Assembly (NCBI GenBank): GCA_036514995.1
Contig: DATBWB010000019.1
Coordinates: 1 to 48,979, forward strand
DNA from: Candidatus Acidiferrales bacterium
GTDB taxonomy: Bacteria; Acidobacteriota; Terriglobia; Acidiferrales; DATBWB01
Direction of reading: 5' to 3'
Length of the DNA stretch: 48,979 bases
Below are positions 1 to 8,660 of this stretch, piece after piece. The notes under the pieces are model-generated. The model did no database searches and had not been told where the DNA came from. It saw nothing but the letters and a program-made list of their open reading frames with translations. Numbering within the stretch: position 1 is the stretch's first letter; each line of letters begins with the position of its first letter. Position numbers and translations under genes: made by a program.

Positions 1-384
1 TCCTATAGTTGTTCTATTCGACTGACTTTCGTTCCAGTAGGTCCGGTGAGCGGGTGGCGGCGGAGGTTTTTACCGTTTCCTCTCCCCAAGGCCTTGCCGA
101 AGGAGAACGGTGGTAGGCGAGACCACGCCACCTGCCTCGCCGGACATAACACTCTCCTCGCTGTTCTCTTCTGATGGTCAGATGATGGCCGGGCCCAGGA
201 TGAAACTCTCAAGAAAAGTACGGCTACGGCCGTTGGGCGAAGGCGCCGGTTGAGAGACCGCCGCCAAAACAGCCGAGCGCCTGTCTAAGTGCTCGACCCA
301 GCGCGGTGCCAGTCCCGATGCCGGAGTTTCGGGAGGCCACATGGAACCGGCCTCGCCAGGCAGTGGAAACCAAATCCGGCCAGT
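1..384. other. gene-free left edge
   Basis: I see no convincing gene here. The short open frames on the minus strand lack family-like sequence and good ribosome sites. It lies downstream of the minus-strand PilZ gene and may hold its terminator, but I could not pick out a clear hairpin followed by a T-run. Confidence 0.5.
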
Positions 385-753
385 TCATGCTGTGGCGGCA
401 AGGCAAGCGGTGTCATCGCTCAGGCCGGCATAGGAGTAGATTTGTTCGATGGCGCAAGCCAGGCCGACCATGGGCGTGGGGAGAGCAGGTTGCCCTGCCG
501 GGTCGGTGCGCACCACCCGCGCTCGGCATCGGACACGAACGCAATCTCCCTCCTCCCGCGCTATCGGAAGCTCCAATTCCAGATCGATCGGCGTGCCCTC
601 AGGGACGATCCGGTCCGTCACCAGATAGACGCCGAGGCGACTCACATCGAAGGTCTCGCCGCGCAGCTCAACTAATTGATGGCGGGATTCCCTATACTGG
701 CCGACCGCTCGAAGGCACAGCATAAAGCGCTTCGCTCGACGACGTTCCAACAT
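385..753 (-). CDS. PilZ domain protein
   Basis: A 122-residue stand-alone PilZ domain, a fold that usually binds cyclic di-GMP in the cytoplasm. Both c-di-GMP-binding elements are visible: the arginine-rich N-terminal motif RRRAKR (residues 4-9) and DVSRLG (residues 36-41), matching the D/NxSxxG signature. The frame is open up to 819, but the ATG at 753 puts the arginine motif right at the N-terminus, as is usual for single-domain PilZ proteins, so I chose it. It is divergent from the RNA-binding protein gene. The target process cannot be told from context. An HD-GYP protein at 31929-32540 shows that c-di-GMP turnover is probably present in this organism. Confidence 0.8.
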   Translation of the reverse strand: MLERRRAKRFMLCLRAVGQYRESRHQLVELRGETFDVSRLGVYLVTDRIVPEGTPIDLELELPIAREEGDCVRVRCRARVVRTDPAGQPALPTPMVGLACAIEQIYSYAGLSDDTACLAATA

Positions 754-1204
754 TTCTATACCTCGGGCTTTTGCTAATGCACCTTGCTGGCCACGCGGCG
801 AGGAGGGAATTGCCTGCATTTTCAGCGCATTGTCATAACGTACCAGGAACCAAACGAGGGACCAGTTCCATTGTGAAATCCCAAAGCTGGCTGGCCCGTT
901 CTATCAGCGAGAATCACCTTCCACCGCTCTCCGCCCATAAATCGTCCTGACTCTGCGTTTCGGCGGAGCGCCGAAGCATGCCCTTGGCCGCGATCCTTCC
1001 TTTCTCTTCCCCGCAAGGCGCAGGGTCTGGGCCGGGGGCCAACAATTTCTGCCTGAGGGGTTGACGCGCCACCGTCGCCTGAGGGAGGATAGGGGTTGCG
1101 CTGAAGCGTCAGATTGCCTGCCCGACGCTGCTTGGCTTTCCGGCTCGTGCCATTCTGCCTCTTCAGTGATTTGGTGCAGGCCCCAACCTGAGAAAGGACG
1201 GACC
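754..1204. promoter_or_regulatory. intergenic region between divergent pilZ-like and RRM genes
   Basis: About 450 bases separate two divergent genes and hold no supported ORF. A long 5' untranslated leader for the RNA-binding protein is possible, since such genes are often post-transcriptionally controlled, but I see no specific structure to support it. The only clear signal is the ribosome site AGAAAGGACGG just before the TTG at 1205. Confidence 0.35.
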
Positions 1205-1519
1205 TTGAAGAAGCTTTACGTCGGGAACATCCCCTACGCGACAACTGAAGAGGAATTGCGAGCGTTTTTCGAACAGTCTGGTTTGCAAGTCGCCAGCGTT
1301 ACTTTGATTCGTGACCGCATGACTGGAAATCCGAAAGGATTCGGTTTTGTTGAGACGAATTCTGACGACGAGGCACGGGCTGCGATTGAGAAGCTGAACG
1401 GCCAGAATTTTATGGGCCGCAACCTGATCGTGAACGAAGCGCGACCACCACGCGATTTTGGCGGCGGGGGTGGACGCGGCGGACGCGATTCAGGCGGTTC
1501 CTCCCGGCGAAGATATTAA
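1205..1519 (+). CDS. RRM-type RNA-binding protein
   Basis: A 104-residue single RNA recognition motif protein with a glycine/arginine-rich tail, like the small Rbp proteins of cyanobacteria and other bacteria that bind single-stranded RNA. RNP2 is KLYVGNIP at the N-terminus and RNP1 is KGFGFVET near residue 45; the tail after about residue 85 is GGGGG/RGGR-rich and ends SSRRRY. The frame is open from 1061, but that upstream part does not look like protein. The TTG at 1205 follows AGAAAGGACGG at a suitable distance and starts exactly at the RRM (KKLYVGN), so it is the likely start. Role in mRNA stability or stress adaptation is known for the family, not shown here. Confidence 0.9.
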   Translation: MKKLYVGNIPYATTEEELRAFFEQSGLQVASVTLIRDRMTGNPKGFGFVETNSDDEARAAIEKLNGQNFMGRNLIVNEARPPRDFGGGGGRGGRDSGGSSRRRY

Positions 1520-1849
1520 GCGCCCTTTTCGTTTCCCGCTTGCTCCTGGCGGGCGAAGGTCGGATGCACCTGTAGGGGATCGAGTTCTATCCGCAGAGAC
1601 ACCCCGCCGGCTGTTTCTACGGCATTCCCCTCCTGAACGCGCAGCAAGCTTGCACGAGCCAACATCCACGCCAGATGGCGATGGGGCGCGCCATCGAAAC
1701 CAGGAGAATTTCCGGAGGGATGCCGGCGCGCTTTCCGATGGTTGCGCGCCTCTCTTGCCTTCGCGCCTGAGGGCCCCCGGGCAGGCTTTCGCGATCTTCC
1801 TTCCCTTCGATGGGAGGGTGGTTGGTCTGCGAATGTTAGCCGTACAGGG
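1520..1849. other. gene-free stretch
   Basis: This holds no supported gene. A 7-bp hairpin (GATGGCG 1674-1680 with CGCCATC 1689-1695) is the main structure. It lies between the 3' end of the RRM gene and the 3' end of a convergent minus-strand gene and could serve in termination, but it lacks a T-run. Confidence 0.35.
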
Positions 1850-2356
1850 CTAGACCCGCATCCAGAAAATAAAGATCAGGCTGACAATTCTCCGGGTGGC
1901 CCGACCGAAGCTCACCACAACTTGCGCTGAAGCCGGTTCGGGAAACGGCCGCGCATAAAAGAATCGAACGTGCCCGTCCGCGCCAGCCTCCACTCGATAA
2001 GGCCTTCCCCATTCCCTCGGCAAGTCGGTCAAGGCCACGCCCTTGCCTTCCAGTTCGTAACAGATGCCGATCTGTTCCATGCCAAAGCGGTGCAAGAGAT
2101 AGTCGCTCACGCGGACCCGAACCTTCAAGGCGCCGGGGAAAAGGAATACCGCCTGATGTCGCGTGATCTGCGCGGTTTCACGCGAGCCGCCCAGCTTTTC
2201 GACGATTCGAGCGAGGGGCGCTCCCGCCCGGGAAAGTTCCACTCTTTCCAGGGCGGCGCTCCTGGCGATGGCTTCCATTTCAGCCAGGTCATTGGCGGCA
2301 AAGACCACCTCTGCGGCCAGAAGAACGAGCGTTACAAGACCGGTAAATTTCCTCAT
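1850..2356 (-). CDS. hypothetical secreted protein
   Basis: 168 residues beginning with a signal peptide: basic start MRKF, then a hydrophobic stretch (GLVTLVLLAAEVVFA) and a likely cleavage near AAND. The mature part is mixed alpha/beta with no motif I recognise; it ends with beta-rich, basic sequence. The frame is open to 2455, but the ATG at 2356 begins the signal peptide directly. The product is probably exported to the periplasm or anchored near the membrane. No partner genes suggest a function. Family unknown to me. Confidence 0.6.
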   Translation of the reverse strand: MRKFTGLVTLVLLAAEVVFAANDLAEMEAIARSAALERVELSRAGAPLARIVEKLGGSRETAQITRHQAVFLFPGALKVRVRVSDYLLHRFGMEQIGICYELEGKGVALTDLPREWGRPYRVEAGADGHVRFFYARPFPEPASAQVVVSFGRATRRIVSLIFIFWMRV

Positions 2357-2776
2357 CGCAGGCTTCACTGGGGCGGCTGGGCCGGAAGGGGAGAAGAGGC
2401 TTAGGGGGAGCTCATTCGTTCGCTCTACTCTCGACTGTCGCCCTAATGCCGGCAATAGTACTGCGGTACCGAATGTCCCCCTCCCAAATCGGGAACGGCA
2501 TAGAATGTGTCCGCGCTATGGCTTAAAAGAGGTGGGGCCCCGTTCCCGGCGGGGCCCCTTGGGAGGTCAATTGAGCGAGCACTCGTGGAGTTAAGTCAAC
2601 TCGATTCTAAGATTCATGCTTGCCCCGGCAATGGTACGAACGATTCATTTGTTTTGTTACTTTCGTTTACCGGCAGCCGGATGAACGCATGCGCGCGGGC
2701 GGGCAGGCGACAGCCGCCCTGGAATTTCTCTCGCCGCGCGGCGCTTTTTCGATTCTGGTTCGGCGGAGCAACCCCT
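2357..2776. other. intergenic region between divergent secreted-protein genes
   Basis: About 420 bases between a minus-strand gene and a plus-strand gene, so promoters for both should lie here. The one clear structure is a very GC-rich hairpin at 2534-2558, listed separately. I see no ORF with family-like sequence. Confidence 0.4.
2534..2558. other. GC-rich hairpin
   Basis: A 9-bp perfect stem, GGGGCCCCG / CGGGGCCCC, with a 7-base loop. Only two T bases follow it, so it is not a classical Rho-independent terminator. It may be a repeat-type palindrome or a leader structure. Confidence 0.5.
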
Positions 2777-3031
2777 ATGGCAGCGAAAAGAGTGATAGCG
2801 GCATTCGTCGTCATGGCTTTTCTGGCTGCGATCACAATCGCTGCCTTGGCGGCCGAAAAGGCCTATCTGGGAAACAAGAACAGCAAGAAATATCACGTCG
2901 CGGCGTGTACCTGGGCGCAGAAAATCGCCCCGCGCAATCGCATCGAATTTTCTACCGCAGAGGAAGCCAAGAAGGCCGGGTTCATCCCTTGCAAGATCTG
3001 CCGGCCTGACCGCAGCCATCCGATATCGTAG
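2777..3031 (+). CDS. small secreted Ada-like metal-binding protein
   Basis: 84 residues. The N-terminus MAAKRVIAAFVVMAFLAA is a signal peptide or anchor. The mature part has a YHVAAC....CKICRP arrangement: H-x3-C-x27-C-x2-C, which resembles the zinc-binding N-terminal domain of the Ada methyltransferase with the first cysteine replaced by histidine, a form common in small bacterial proteins and nuclease or competence fusions. The motif NRIEFSTAEEAKKAGFIPC is characteristic of that fold. The ATG at 2777 begins the signal sequence. The stop codon TAG (3029-3031) lies at the edge of a repeat element. Extracytoplasmic metal binding is inferred; no enzyme domain is attached. Confidence 0.7.
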   Translation: MAAKRVIAAFVVMAFLAAITIAALAAEKAYLGNKNSKKYHVAACTWAQKIAPRNRIEFSTAEEAKKAGFIPCKICRPDRSHPIS

Positions 3032-4022
3032 GGGCAAGCTTCAGCTTGCCCGATTTGGGGGCTTGCCCGATTTGGGGCGGCCTGAAGGCCAGCCCCTACA
3101 TGTGCTGAGACGAAGCGATTCCACATCTCGTGGCTCTCCGGCTCGCCTTCAAAGCGGCGCGCTCGCCAGACGAAGACCGCCGCGAGCACAAGGACGAGGC
3201 AAGTAACCACGCTTCCTTCCGGGCCATCGCTTCCGCCCGTCAGCCATTGCGGCCCATGGATTCCCACCTTCAACAAATGGCCGGGAAACATGTAGCTGCT
3301 GTCCGGCACCGACCAGAGCCAGCTCTCGCAGAAATTCCAACCCGCGTGAGCCCCGATCGGAATCCAGAGGGATCGGGCGCGATAGACCATGAGACAAAAA
3401 AGCGCGCCCACCAGCCCGGCATTCACCCCCCCAGGAGATTCTGCCGCGGTCCAAAACAATGTCCGAGGCCAAACAGCAAAGAGCTGATCGCCACCGCCGC
3501 CGCGAAACCCACTCCGCCCGAAAGCACCTGAAGAAAATACCCTCGAAACAAAAACTCTTCCGTTACGCCCACCATCAAGAAGAAGACAAGGTTCACCAGC
3601 AGCGCCACCACCAGCGCCCCGCCACCCATAACGACCGCCTCGATGGAAAATCCCCGTCCAAGATAGATCGCTCCAAACACCACCGAGATCAGGACACTGC
3701 CCAACCAGAATCCGAACCAGAGCTGCCTTCCCCAGGTGCGATGCAAATGCAGTCCGGCAGAACGGAAAGGCCTGCCGTCAATCCAGCGCGTCATAAAATA
3801 CGTGGCAAGGAACAACGCCGGCAGAGCGAGGAATTGCCTCAACAAAAGGATGCGATACGTTTGGGTTTCCATCTCCGCGGCCGTGCGAGCAAAGCGGAGT
3901 CCGGTGAGCCGAACCCCTCGGCTGATGGCAAAAGAAATGCCAATCAAAACCACCAAAAAGATCAGCAACCGCCATCCGGCGCGCACCCGGCCATCGCGAA
4001 AGAAAATAAAGGAAAGGGTCAT
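2893..4022 (-). pseudogene. CPBP (CAAX protease/bacteriocin-processing) family membrane protease, frameshifted
   Basis: Residues 1-199 (4022 to 3423) carry the first CPBP motifs: several membrane helices, EEFLFRG (E155, E156, R160) and a later motif with H188 (GLGH). The frame then stops at a G7 tract (C7 on the plus strand, 3426-3432). The rest of the family signature, NAGLVGALF then SLWIPIGAHAGWN with the last His/Asn motif, continues in another frame. One extra G would join the halves in register as QNLLGGVNAGLVG. So this is either an indel at a homopolymer (real, phase-variable or a sequencing error) or a broken gene. The end of the second frame runs through the repeat at 3028-3099, so the native C-terminus was probably near 3130; the open frame continues to 2893. 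These proteases act within membranes on prenylated or other peptides. Confidence 0.75.
3028..3099. repeat. palindromic intergenic repeat element
   Basis: Outer inverted repeat GTAGGGGC (3028-3035) / GCCCCTAC (3092-3099) encloses a hairpin GGGCAAGCT-TC-AGCTTGCCC (3032-3051), two adjacent direct copies of GCTTGCCCGATTTGGGG (3044-3060 and 3061-3077), and a small palindrome GGCCT-GA-AGGCC (3079-3090). This looks like a REP/MITE-type genomic repeat. It supplies the stop codon of the gene ending at 3031. Confidence 0.7.
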
Positions 4023-4142
4023 ACGAGCATCCTCGGCCGAGGAGCGAGAAGAGAGTTGCCGCGAGTTTGCCTTTGGCGCCCGGGCCGGTCAGGCAAAAAT
4101 CGTTTGGGAATGCGACTACACCGTCTAAAGGCGGGCCGTCCG

Positions 4143-5723
4143 CTACATCGTTATCTTCTCCGCGATTGTCTTCGCCTGCAAGAAAAGCAGCAGATAATCC
4201 TTGCCGCCGGTCTTCGAGTCGGTGCCCGACATGTTGAAGCCGCCAAAGGGATGAGCGCCGACAAGCGCGCCGGTGCACTTCCGATTGAAATAGAGATTTC
4301 CGACGTGGAAAAGCTCGCGGGCCTTTTCCATCTCTTGCGGCGAGCGCGTGTACACGGCGCCCGTCAGGCCATACTCGCTATCGTTGGCGATGGCGAGCGC
4401 CTCCTCAAAATCCTTTGCCTTGAGCACCCCGAGCACAGGACCGAAGATTTCTTCCCGGGCGACGCGCGACTTGGGTGACAGGTCGGCTATGACAGTGGGC
4501 TGAACGAAGTAACCCTCGCCCGGGACAACCCCGCCGCCCGCCACCATCCGGCCCTCCTTCTTTCCCCATTCGATGTAGTCCAAAATACTCTTCATCGCCG
4601 TCTCGTTAATCACCGGCCCCATGTAGTTCGACGGATCCTCAGCCGGCCCGACCTTCAGTTGCCCGACTCGCTTTTTCAATTTGTCGAGGAAAGTGTCGTA
4701 AACATCGGCCACCACAATCGCTCGCGAGCAGGCCGAGCACTTCTGACCCTGGTAGCCGTAGGCCGAGGCAACCACCCCTTCCACCGCCTGGTCGAGGTCA
4801 GCATCCTTGTCCACAATGATGGCGTCCTTTCCTCCCATCTCGGCCACCACCCGCTTGATCCAGATCTGCCCGGGCTGCGCCTTTGCCGCCAGCTCGTTGA
4901 TATGCAACCCCACTTCTTTGGATCCCGTAAACGCGACAAAGCGAATCTTCGGATGCGCTACCAGCGGGTCGCCGACCGCGCCCCCGCTTCCGGTCAAAAA
5001 ATTGATCACCCCGGGCGGCAAGCCGACGCTCTCCATGACTTCCAAGAACCGGGCGGCCACCGTCGGAGAATCGCTCGATGGCTTCAGCACCACCGTATTG
5101 CCGGTGACAATGGACGCAAGCGTCATGCCGGCCATGATCGCTGCCGGAAAATTCCATGGCGGAATGATCGCTCCCGCGCCCAGCGGGATGTAGCGCAACT
5201 CATTTCGCTCGCCCGCTATCGGCGTCAGCGGCAGCGGCGGCGCCAGGCGCAGCATCTCCCGGCCGTAGAATTCGCAGAAGTCAATCGTCTCCGCCACGTC
5301 GGCTTCCGCCTCCATCCAGGTTTTCCCGACCTCGTACACGATCCAGGCATCCATTTCCAGACGCCGCTTTCGCAATTCTTCGGCGGCGCGGAACAGATAT
5401 TCGGCGCGCTCGTCGGCAGGAACCCGGCTCCAACTCCGGAAGCTCTCGTTGGCCGCCTGCACGGCTTTGTCCACCAGTTCCTTCGTACCCTTCTGGAAGA
5501 TTCCGACAACCTGGTTCCTGTGAGAGGGGTTGAAGGACTTGCTCTTCTCGGGCGTGCGGATCCGCTCCTCGCCAATGACGATGTCATACTCCCTGCCGAG
5601 CTCCTTGGCCACCTTCGCCAAGGCCGCTTCCATTTCCCGCTTCTTCTCCGGCTTGGAGAAGTCAGTGAAGGGTTCGTTGCGGAATTCAGTCCTGAGCTTC
5701 TCGGTCACAATCGCGCTTGCCAT
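4143..5723 (-). CDS. pruA: L-glutamate gamma-semialdehyde (1-pyrroline-5-carboxylate) dehydrogenase
   Basis: 526 residues, full length for the RocA/PruA type of the aldehyde dehydrogenase family. It oxidises glutamate-5-semialdehyde to glutamate with NAD+, the second step of proline breakdown. Visible are PWNF (189-192), the catalytic base E295 in AEMGGKD, the nucleophile C329 in GQKCSACSR, and PFGGFNMSGTDSKTGG near the C-terminus, typical for this branch. The ATG at 5723 has AGGAGG just upstream. It is divergent from the universal stress protein and the proline dehydrogenase (6461-7399), so the pathway is encoded by separate proteins rather than a fused PutA. Confidence 0.95.
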   Translation of the reverse strand: MASAIVTEKLRTEFRNEPFTDFSKPEKKREMEAALAKVAKELGREYDIVIGEERIRTPEKSKSFNPSHRNQVVGIFQKGTKELVDKAVQAANESFRSWSRVPADERAEYLFRAAEELRKRRLEMDAWIVYEVGKTWMEAEADVAETIDFCEFYGREMLRLAPPLPLTPIAGERNELRYIPLGAGAIIPPWNFPAAIMAGMTLASIVTGNTVVLKPSSDSPTVAARFLEVMESVGLPPGVINFLTGSGGAVGDPLVAHPKIRFVAFTGSKEVGLHINELAAKAQPGQIWIKRVVAEMGGKDAIIVDKDADLDQAVEGVVASAYGYQGQKCSACSRAIVVADVYDTFLDKLKKRVGQLKVGPAEDPSNYMGPVINETAMKSILDYIEWGKKEGRMVAGGGVVPGEGYFVQPTVIADLSPKSRVAREEIFGPVLGVLKAKDFEEALAIANDSEYGLTGAVYTRSPQEMEKARELFHVGNLYFNRKCTGALVGAHPFGGFNMSGTDSKTGGKDYLLLFLQAKTIAEKITM

Positions 5724-5984
5724 GAATGAGCCTCCTACAGGAGCGCATTATCCTACCATGCCCAGTATCCCACGGCGCAGGACTGCGGGCATGGGCCACG
5801 ATTGAACCGGGGCGGCCGCGCCAGGTCAAGTTGCGTCGAGGGATGCGGAGCGTCCCGTTTCAGGGTAAACTGCACGCGGAATCTCTCCCTGGGCTACCCG
5901 TGAGGCGCTGGCCGGCGGCAAGAAGCGATCAGCGGCCGGGCTTTCACATTGTCGCCCAAACCCCGAAGTCCACAAGGAGCTGAA
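5724..5984. promoter_or_regulatory. divergent promoter region of the proline catabolism genes
   Basis: 260 bases separate the dehydrogenase (leftward) from the stress protein/proline dehydrogenase pair (rightward), so both promoters should lie here. I could not identify a clear operator or promoter boxes. The leftward gene's ribosome site is at the left edge; AAGGAGCTG at about 5974-5982 serves the rightward gene. Confidence 0.4.
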
Positions 5985-6416
5985 ATGAAGCTGAAGCGGG
6001 TCCTTGTCGGGTTGAAGGAACCCTCGCATGCGGACCACCTGATCTGGCTGGCCTGCCGGATGGCGGAAGGCACCCAGGCCACGATTACCGCCGTTCACAT
6101 CACAGAAATTCCTGAGGCTACTCCCCTTGATAGTGACGCGCCTTCCATTGTCGGTGAAGAGCAGGATGTCCGCCAGGCCGCTCAAAAAGCCATCCGGCGG
6201 CACAGCCGCCGGCGCAAAATCGAGCTCAAGTTCTATCGCGCCCGCACGGCCGGCAAGACGTTGATCGAGGAGATTGAAGATATCGGGGCGGACCTGGCCG
6301 TGGTCGGCTACCATCACAAACGCAGCCTGCGCGAAATCTTGCTGGGCTCCACGGCGCAATATGTTTCCCGGCATGCTGCCTGTTCGGTCTTGGTTTCGAT
6401 ACCACCCAGAGGCTAG
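5985..6416 (+). CDS. universal stress protein (UspA family)
   Basis: 143 residues, one Usp domain. The N-terminal beta strand KRVLVGLKE, the central VHITEIPEA strand and the C-terminal LAVVGYHHKRSLREILLGSTAQYVSRHAACSVLV arrangement are characteristic. The nucleotide-binding GxxG-x9-GS motif is only partly kept: GYHH replaces GxxG, while LLGST is present, so ATP binding is uncertain. The ATG at 5985 follows AAGGAGCTG. The gene lies directly upstream of proline dehydrogenase (44-base gap) and is probably cotranscribed with it, which hints that proline oxidation is tied to a stress response. Confidence 0.85.
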   Translation: MKLKRVLVGLKEPSHADHLIWLACRMAEGTQATITAVHITEIPEATPLDSDAPSIVGEEQDVRQAAQKAIRRHSRRRKIELKFYRARTAGKTLIEEIEDIGADLAVVGYHHKRSLREILLGSTAQYVSRHAACSVLVSIPPRG

Positions 6417-6460
6417 GGTTTTTCTCGAACGCTTGCTTCCCCGCGCCCCGGAGGAATGCC

Positions 6461-7399
6461 TTGCTCATCCGCAAGTTCATCTTCTGGCTCTCCAGTAAGA
6501 AAAGGGTTACCGGCGCTCTTGCTCGCCGGGGCATGAAGTACGGCTTTGCCCAACGCTTCGTCACCGGTGAAACCATTGACGACGCGCTCGCCGCCGTCGC
6601 CCAGCTCAACCGCGCCGGTATTCGCGCCAGCCTGAATCATCTCGGCGAAAACGTCGCCACGCCATCTGAAGCCGAGCGAGCTCGCGACAGTTATCTCGAA
6701 ATGATCCAACGCATCACGGCGGCGCGACTCGATTGCGATATCTCCGTCAAGCTTACCCAGCTTGGGCTGGACTTTGATCGGGAACTTTGCGGCCGCCTCT
6801 TGCAAGAAATCATTGCCGCCGTCGAGCGGGCCGGCAGCACGCTTGAGATTGACATGGAGGGATCAGCCTACACGGAGCCCACCCTCGGCCTGTTCGAGCA
6901 GGTGGCGCGTAGCCAGGTTCCGGTCACCCTGGCGGTGCAGGCCTATCTGCGGCGGAGCGAGGCGGACGTGCGCCGGTTGTCCCGCTCTGCGGGACGCCCG
7001 CGCCTCCGGCTGGTGAAGGGGGCATATCTCGAGCCGGCAGCGGTGGCCTTTCGGAGGAAATCGGAAGTGGATTCAAATTATCGGCGGCTGCTGGATTTGA
7101 TTTTGACCGATTCGTTTTTCCCCATCGTCGCCACGCATGACGAGCGAATGGTGCGTTACGCCGAAGAGCTTCTGAGCAAGCGCGGGTTCACCCCTGAGGA
7201 GTACGAATTCCAGATGGTCTATGGGATCCGCCGCGACCTTCAGCGATACCTGGTCGAGCGCCGGCATCCCCTGCGGATCTATGTTCCTTTCGGCACCGAG
7301 TGGTGCCCCTACTTCATGCGGCGCCTGGCTGAGCGCCCGGCCAATGCTCTCTTCGTGGTGCGAAGTCTCCTCCGCGAAGGCCTGCGGCCACGCGGCTAA
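6461..7399 (+). CDS. proline dehydrogenase (monofunctional, FAD)
   Basis: 312 residues, the usual size for single-domain PRODH of the beta/alpha barrel type. It oxidises L-proline to 1-pyrroline-5-carboxylate at the membrane, passing electrons via FAD to quinone. Conserved stretches are RLVKGAYLE, ATHDERM, EFQMVYGIRRDLQ and YVPFGTEWCPYFMRRLAERPAN, which include the substrate-binding arginines and the C-terminal signature. The start is TTG at 6461, preceded by GGAGGA at 6450-6455; the ATG at 6456 is out of frame. It works with the P5C dehydrogenase encoded divergently at 4143-5723. Confidence 0.95.
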   Translation: MLIRKFIFWLSSKKRVTGALARRGMKYGFAQRFVTGETIDDALAAVAQLNRAGIRASLNHLGENVATPSEAERARDSYLEMIQRITAARLDCDISVKLTQLGLDFDRELCGRLLQEIIAAVERAGSTLEIDMEGSAYTEPTLGLFEQVARSQVPVTLAVQAYLRRSEADVRRLSRSAGRPRLRLVKGAYLEPAAVAFRRKSEVDSNYRRLLDLILTDSFFPIVATHDERMVRYAEELLSKRGFTPEEYEFQMVYGIRRDLQRYLVERRHPLRIYVPFGTEWCPYFMRRLAERPANALFVVRSLLREGLRPRG

Positions 7400-7521
7400 A
7401 TCGAATCGGCAAGGCACATCCAGCGCAGCGCTTGGCCCGTCACCGGGCATGTATTCTGATCACCCGTTGAGCGACCCGGCCATCTTGCGCCGAGCGCTAC
7501 TGGAAGGGGTTCTCGCAGGAA

Positions 7522-8433
7522 TTAACCGGCGCCGCTCGCAGCCGCCTTTTGAACCGTGCATACGGCGGCTTCTTCTAGGACTTTGACCACGGCGGAATAG
7601 TCTTCCCTCCCGAAGCCGCTCGAGACCGCAGCGCGAAAAAGTTCGCGCACGGCCGCCGTCGCCGGCAGGGAGACATGCAGCTTCTCCGCCGCCGAAAGGA
7701 TCAAGTCCATGTCCTTCAGCATGTGACTTGCGTAGAAGTTCGGGACAAAGTTCCGCTGGCTGATGGAGCGGCCCTTGTTTTGAAAATTAGGCGCGGCCAG
7801 GGCGGAGAGAGAAATGACTTCCATCAGATCGGAGGGAGCGATTCCCGCCTTGGCGGCAAAGACCAGCGCTTCGGCGTAAACGGCCATAAGACCGCCCAGG
7901 AGAAGGTTGCACGCCAGCTTCATCCTTGTTGCCCGCGCCACCTCCTCCCAATGCCAGCTGTTCTTGCCCAGCGCGGAAAAAACATGGCTGCATCTTTCAT
8001 AGGCCTGGCGCGGCCCACCAGCAAAAATCAGAAGGCTCCCCTCGGCGGCCGCCCGCTTGCTGCCGAGGACAGGCGCATGGAGGAAGAATTTATCTTGTTC
8101 GCGGTATGTTCCCGCGAGCGCGGCAGTCGTTTCCGGGTCCACCGTGCTCATGTCCACGTGGATGTTCCCCGTCGCCAGGCCGGAAAGAATTCCTCTTTCT
8201 CCGAGGGCAACTTCCCGGAGCGCCGCCGAATCGCTCACCATCGTAATGACGATGTCTGCTACGGCCGCGGCCTCGGCGGGGTCAGCCGCCCGGCGCGCTC
8301 CGCGCGCCGCCATGGCATCTGCTTTGGCGGCAGTGCGGTTGTAAACCACCATGGGAAAGCCCTGGCCCAATAGGCGCTCGGCCATGGGCAAGCCAATCGT
8401 CCCCAAGCCGACAAACCCGATCGTTGCTTGCAT
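7522..8433 (-). CDS. beta-hydroxyacid dehydrogenase (3-hydroxyisobutyrate / succinic semialdehyde reductase type)
   Basis: 303 residues of the 3-hydroxyisobutyrate dehydrogenase family. The Rossmann motif GLGTIG is at residues 9-14, the substrate region HAPVLGSKRAAAEGSL at about 119-134 and the catalytic lysine at K172 in MKLACNLLLGG. The GSK form of the substrate loop is closer to glyoxylate/succinic semialdehyde reductases than to valine-pathway 3-hydroxyisobutyrate dehydrogenase, which has GG there. It is convergent with proline dehydrogenase. With the semialdehyde dehydrogenase at 19767 and the aminotransferase at 10371, small semialdehyde metabolism is plausible, but the substrate is not settled by sequence. 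Confidence 0.85.
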   Translation of the reverse strand: MQATIGFVGLGTIGLPMAERLLGQGFPMVVYNRTAAKADAMAARGARRAADPAEAAAVADIVITMVSDSAALREVALGERGILSGLATGNIHVDMSTVDPETTAALAGTYREQDKFFLHAPVLGSKRAAAEGSLLIFAGGPRQAYERCSHVFSALGKNSWHWEEVARATRMKLACNLLLGGLMAVYAEALVFAAKAGIAPSDLMEVISLSALAAPNFQNKGRSISQRNFVPNFYASHMLKDMDLILSAAEKLHVSLPATAAVRELFRAAVSSGFGREDYSAVVKVLEEAAVCTVQKAAASGAG

Positions 8434-8503
8434 CGGTATTACCTTCCTCAGAGAGAGTGTATGGGAGCAAATGTTTCTAACAGGATAGTGAAAAAGGGAC
8501 GCG

Positions 8504-8615
8504 TGTCATTCCCAGTCCCGAAGCTTCGGGACGGGGAATCTGCTTGTGGTTCCAGGACGCTCAACGAAAAGCAGATTCCTCGGGTCGGCCAAGACCACCG
8601 ACCCTCGGAATGACA
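8504..8615. repeat. MITE-like element with terminal inverted repeats
   Basis: Terminal inverted repeats TGTCATTCC (8504-8512) / GGAATGACA (8607-8615) enclose a perfect 16-base palindrome TCCCGAAGCTTCGGGA (8516-8531), a long hairpin GGAATCTGCTT (8535-8545) / AAGCAGATTCC (8569-8579), and GGGTCGG (8582-8588) / CCGACCC (8598-8604). No protein is encoded. Elements ending in TGTCATTCC are widespread intergenic repeats in several bacterial phyla; copy number here is unknown. Confidence 0.75.
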
Positions 8616-8660
8616 ACCCTAGACGTTTTTCAGCATCCTGCTAAGACGTGAAAGACGGAA

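Noticed and set aside
2534-2558. Rho-independent terminator
   Set aside because: The stem is strong but there is no T-run, and it lies between divergent genes where a terminator is not needed.
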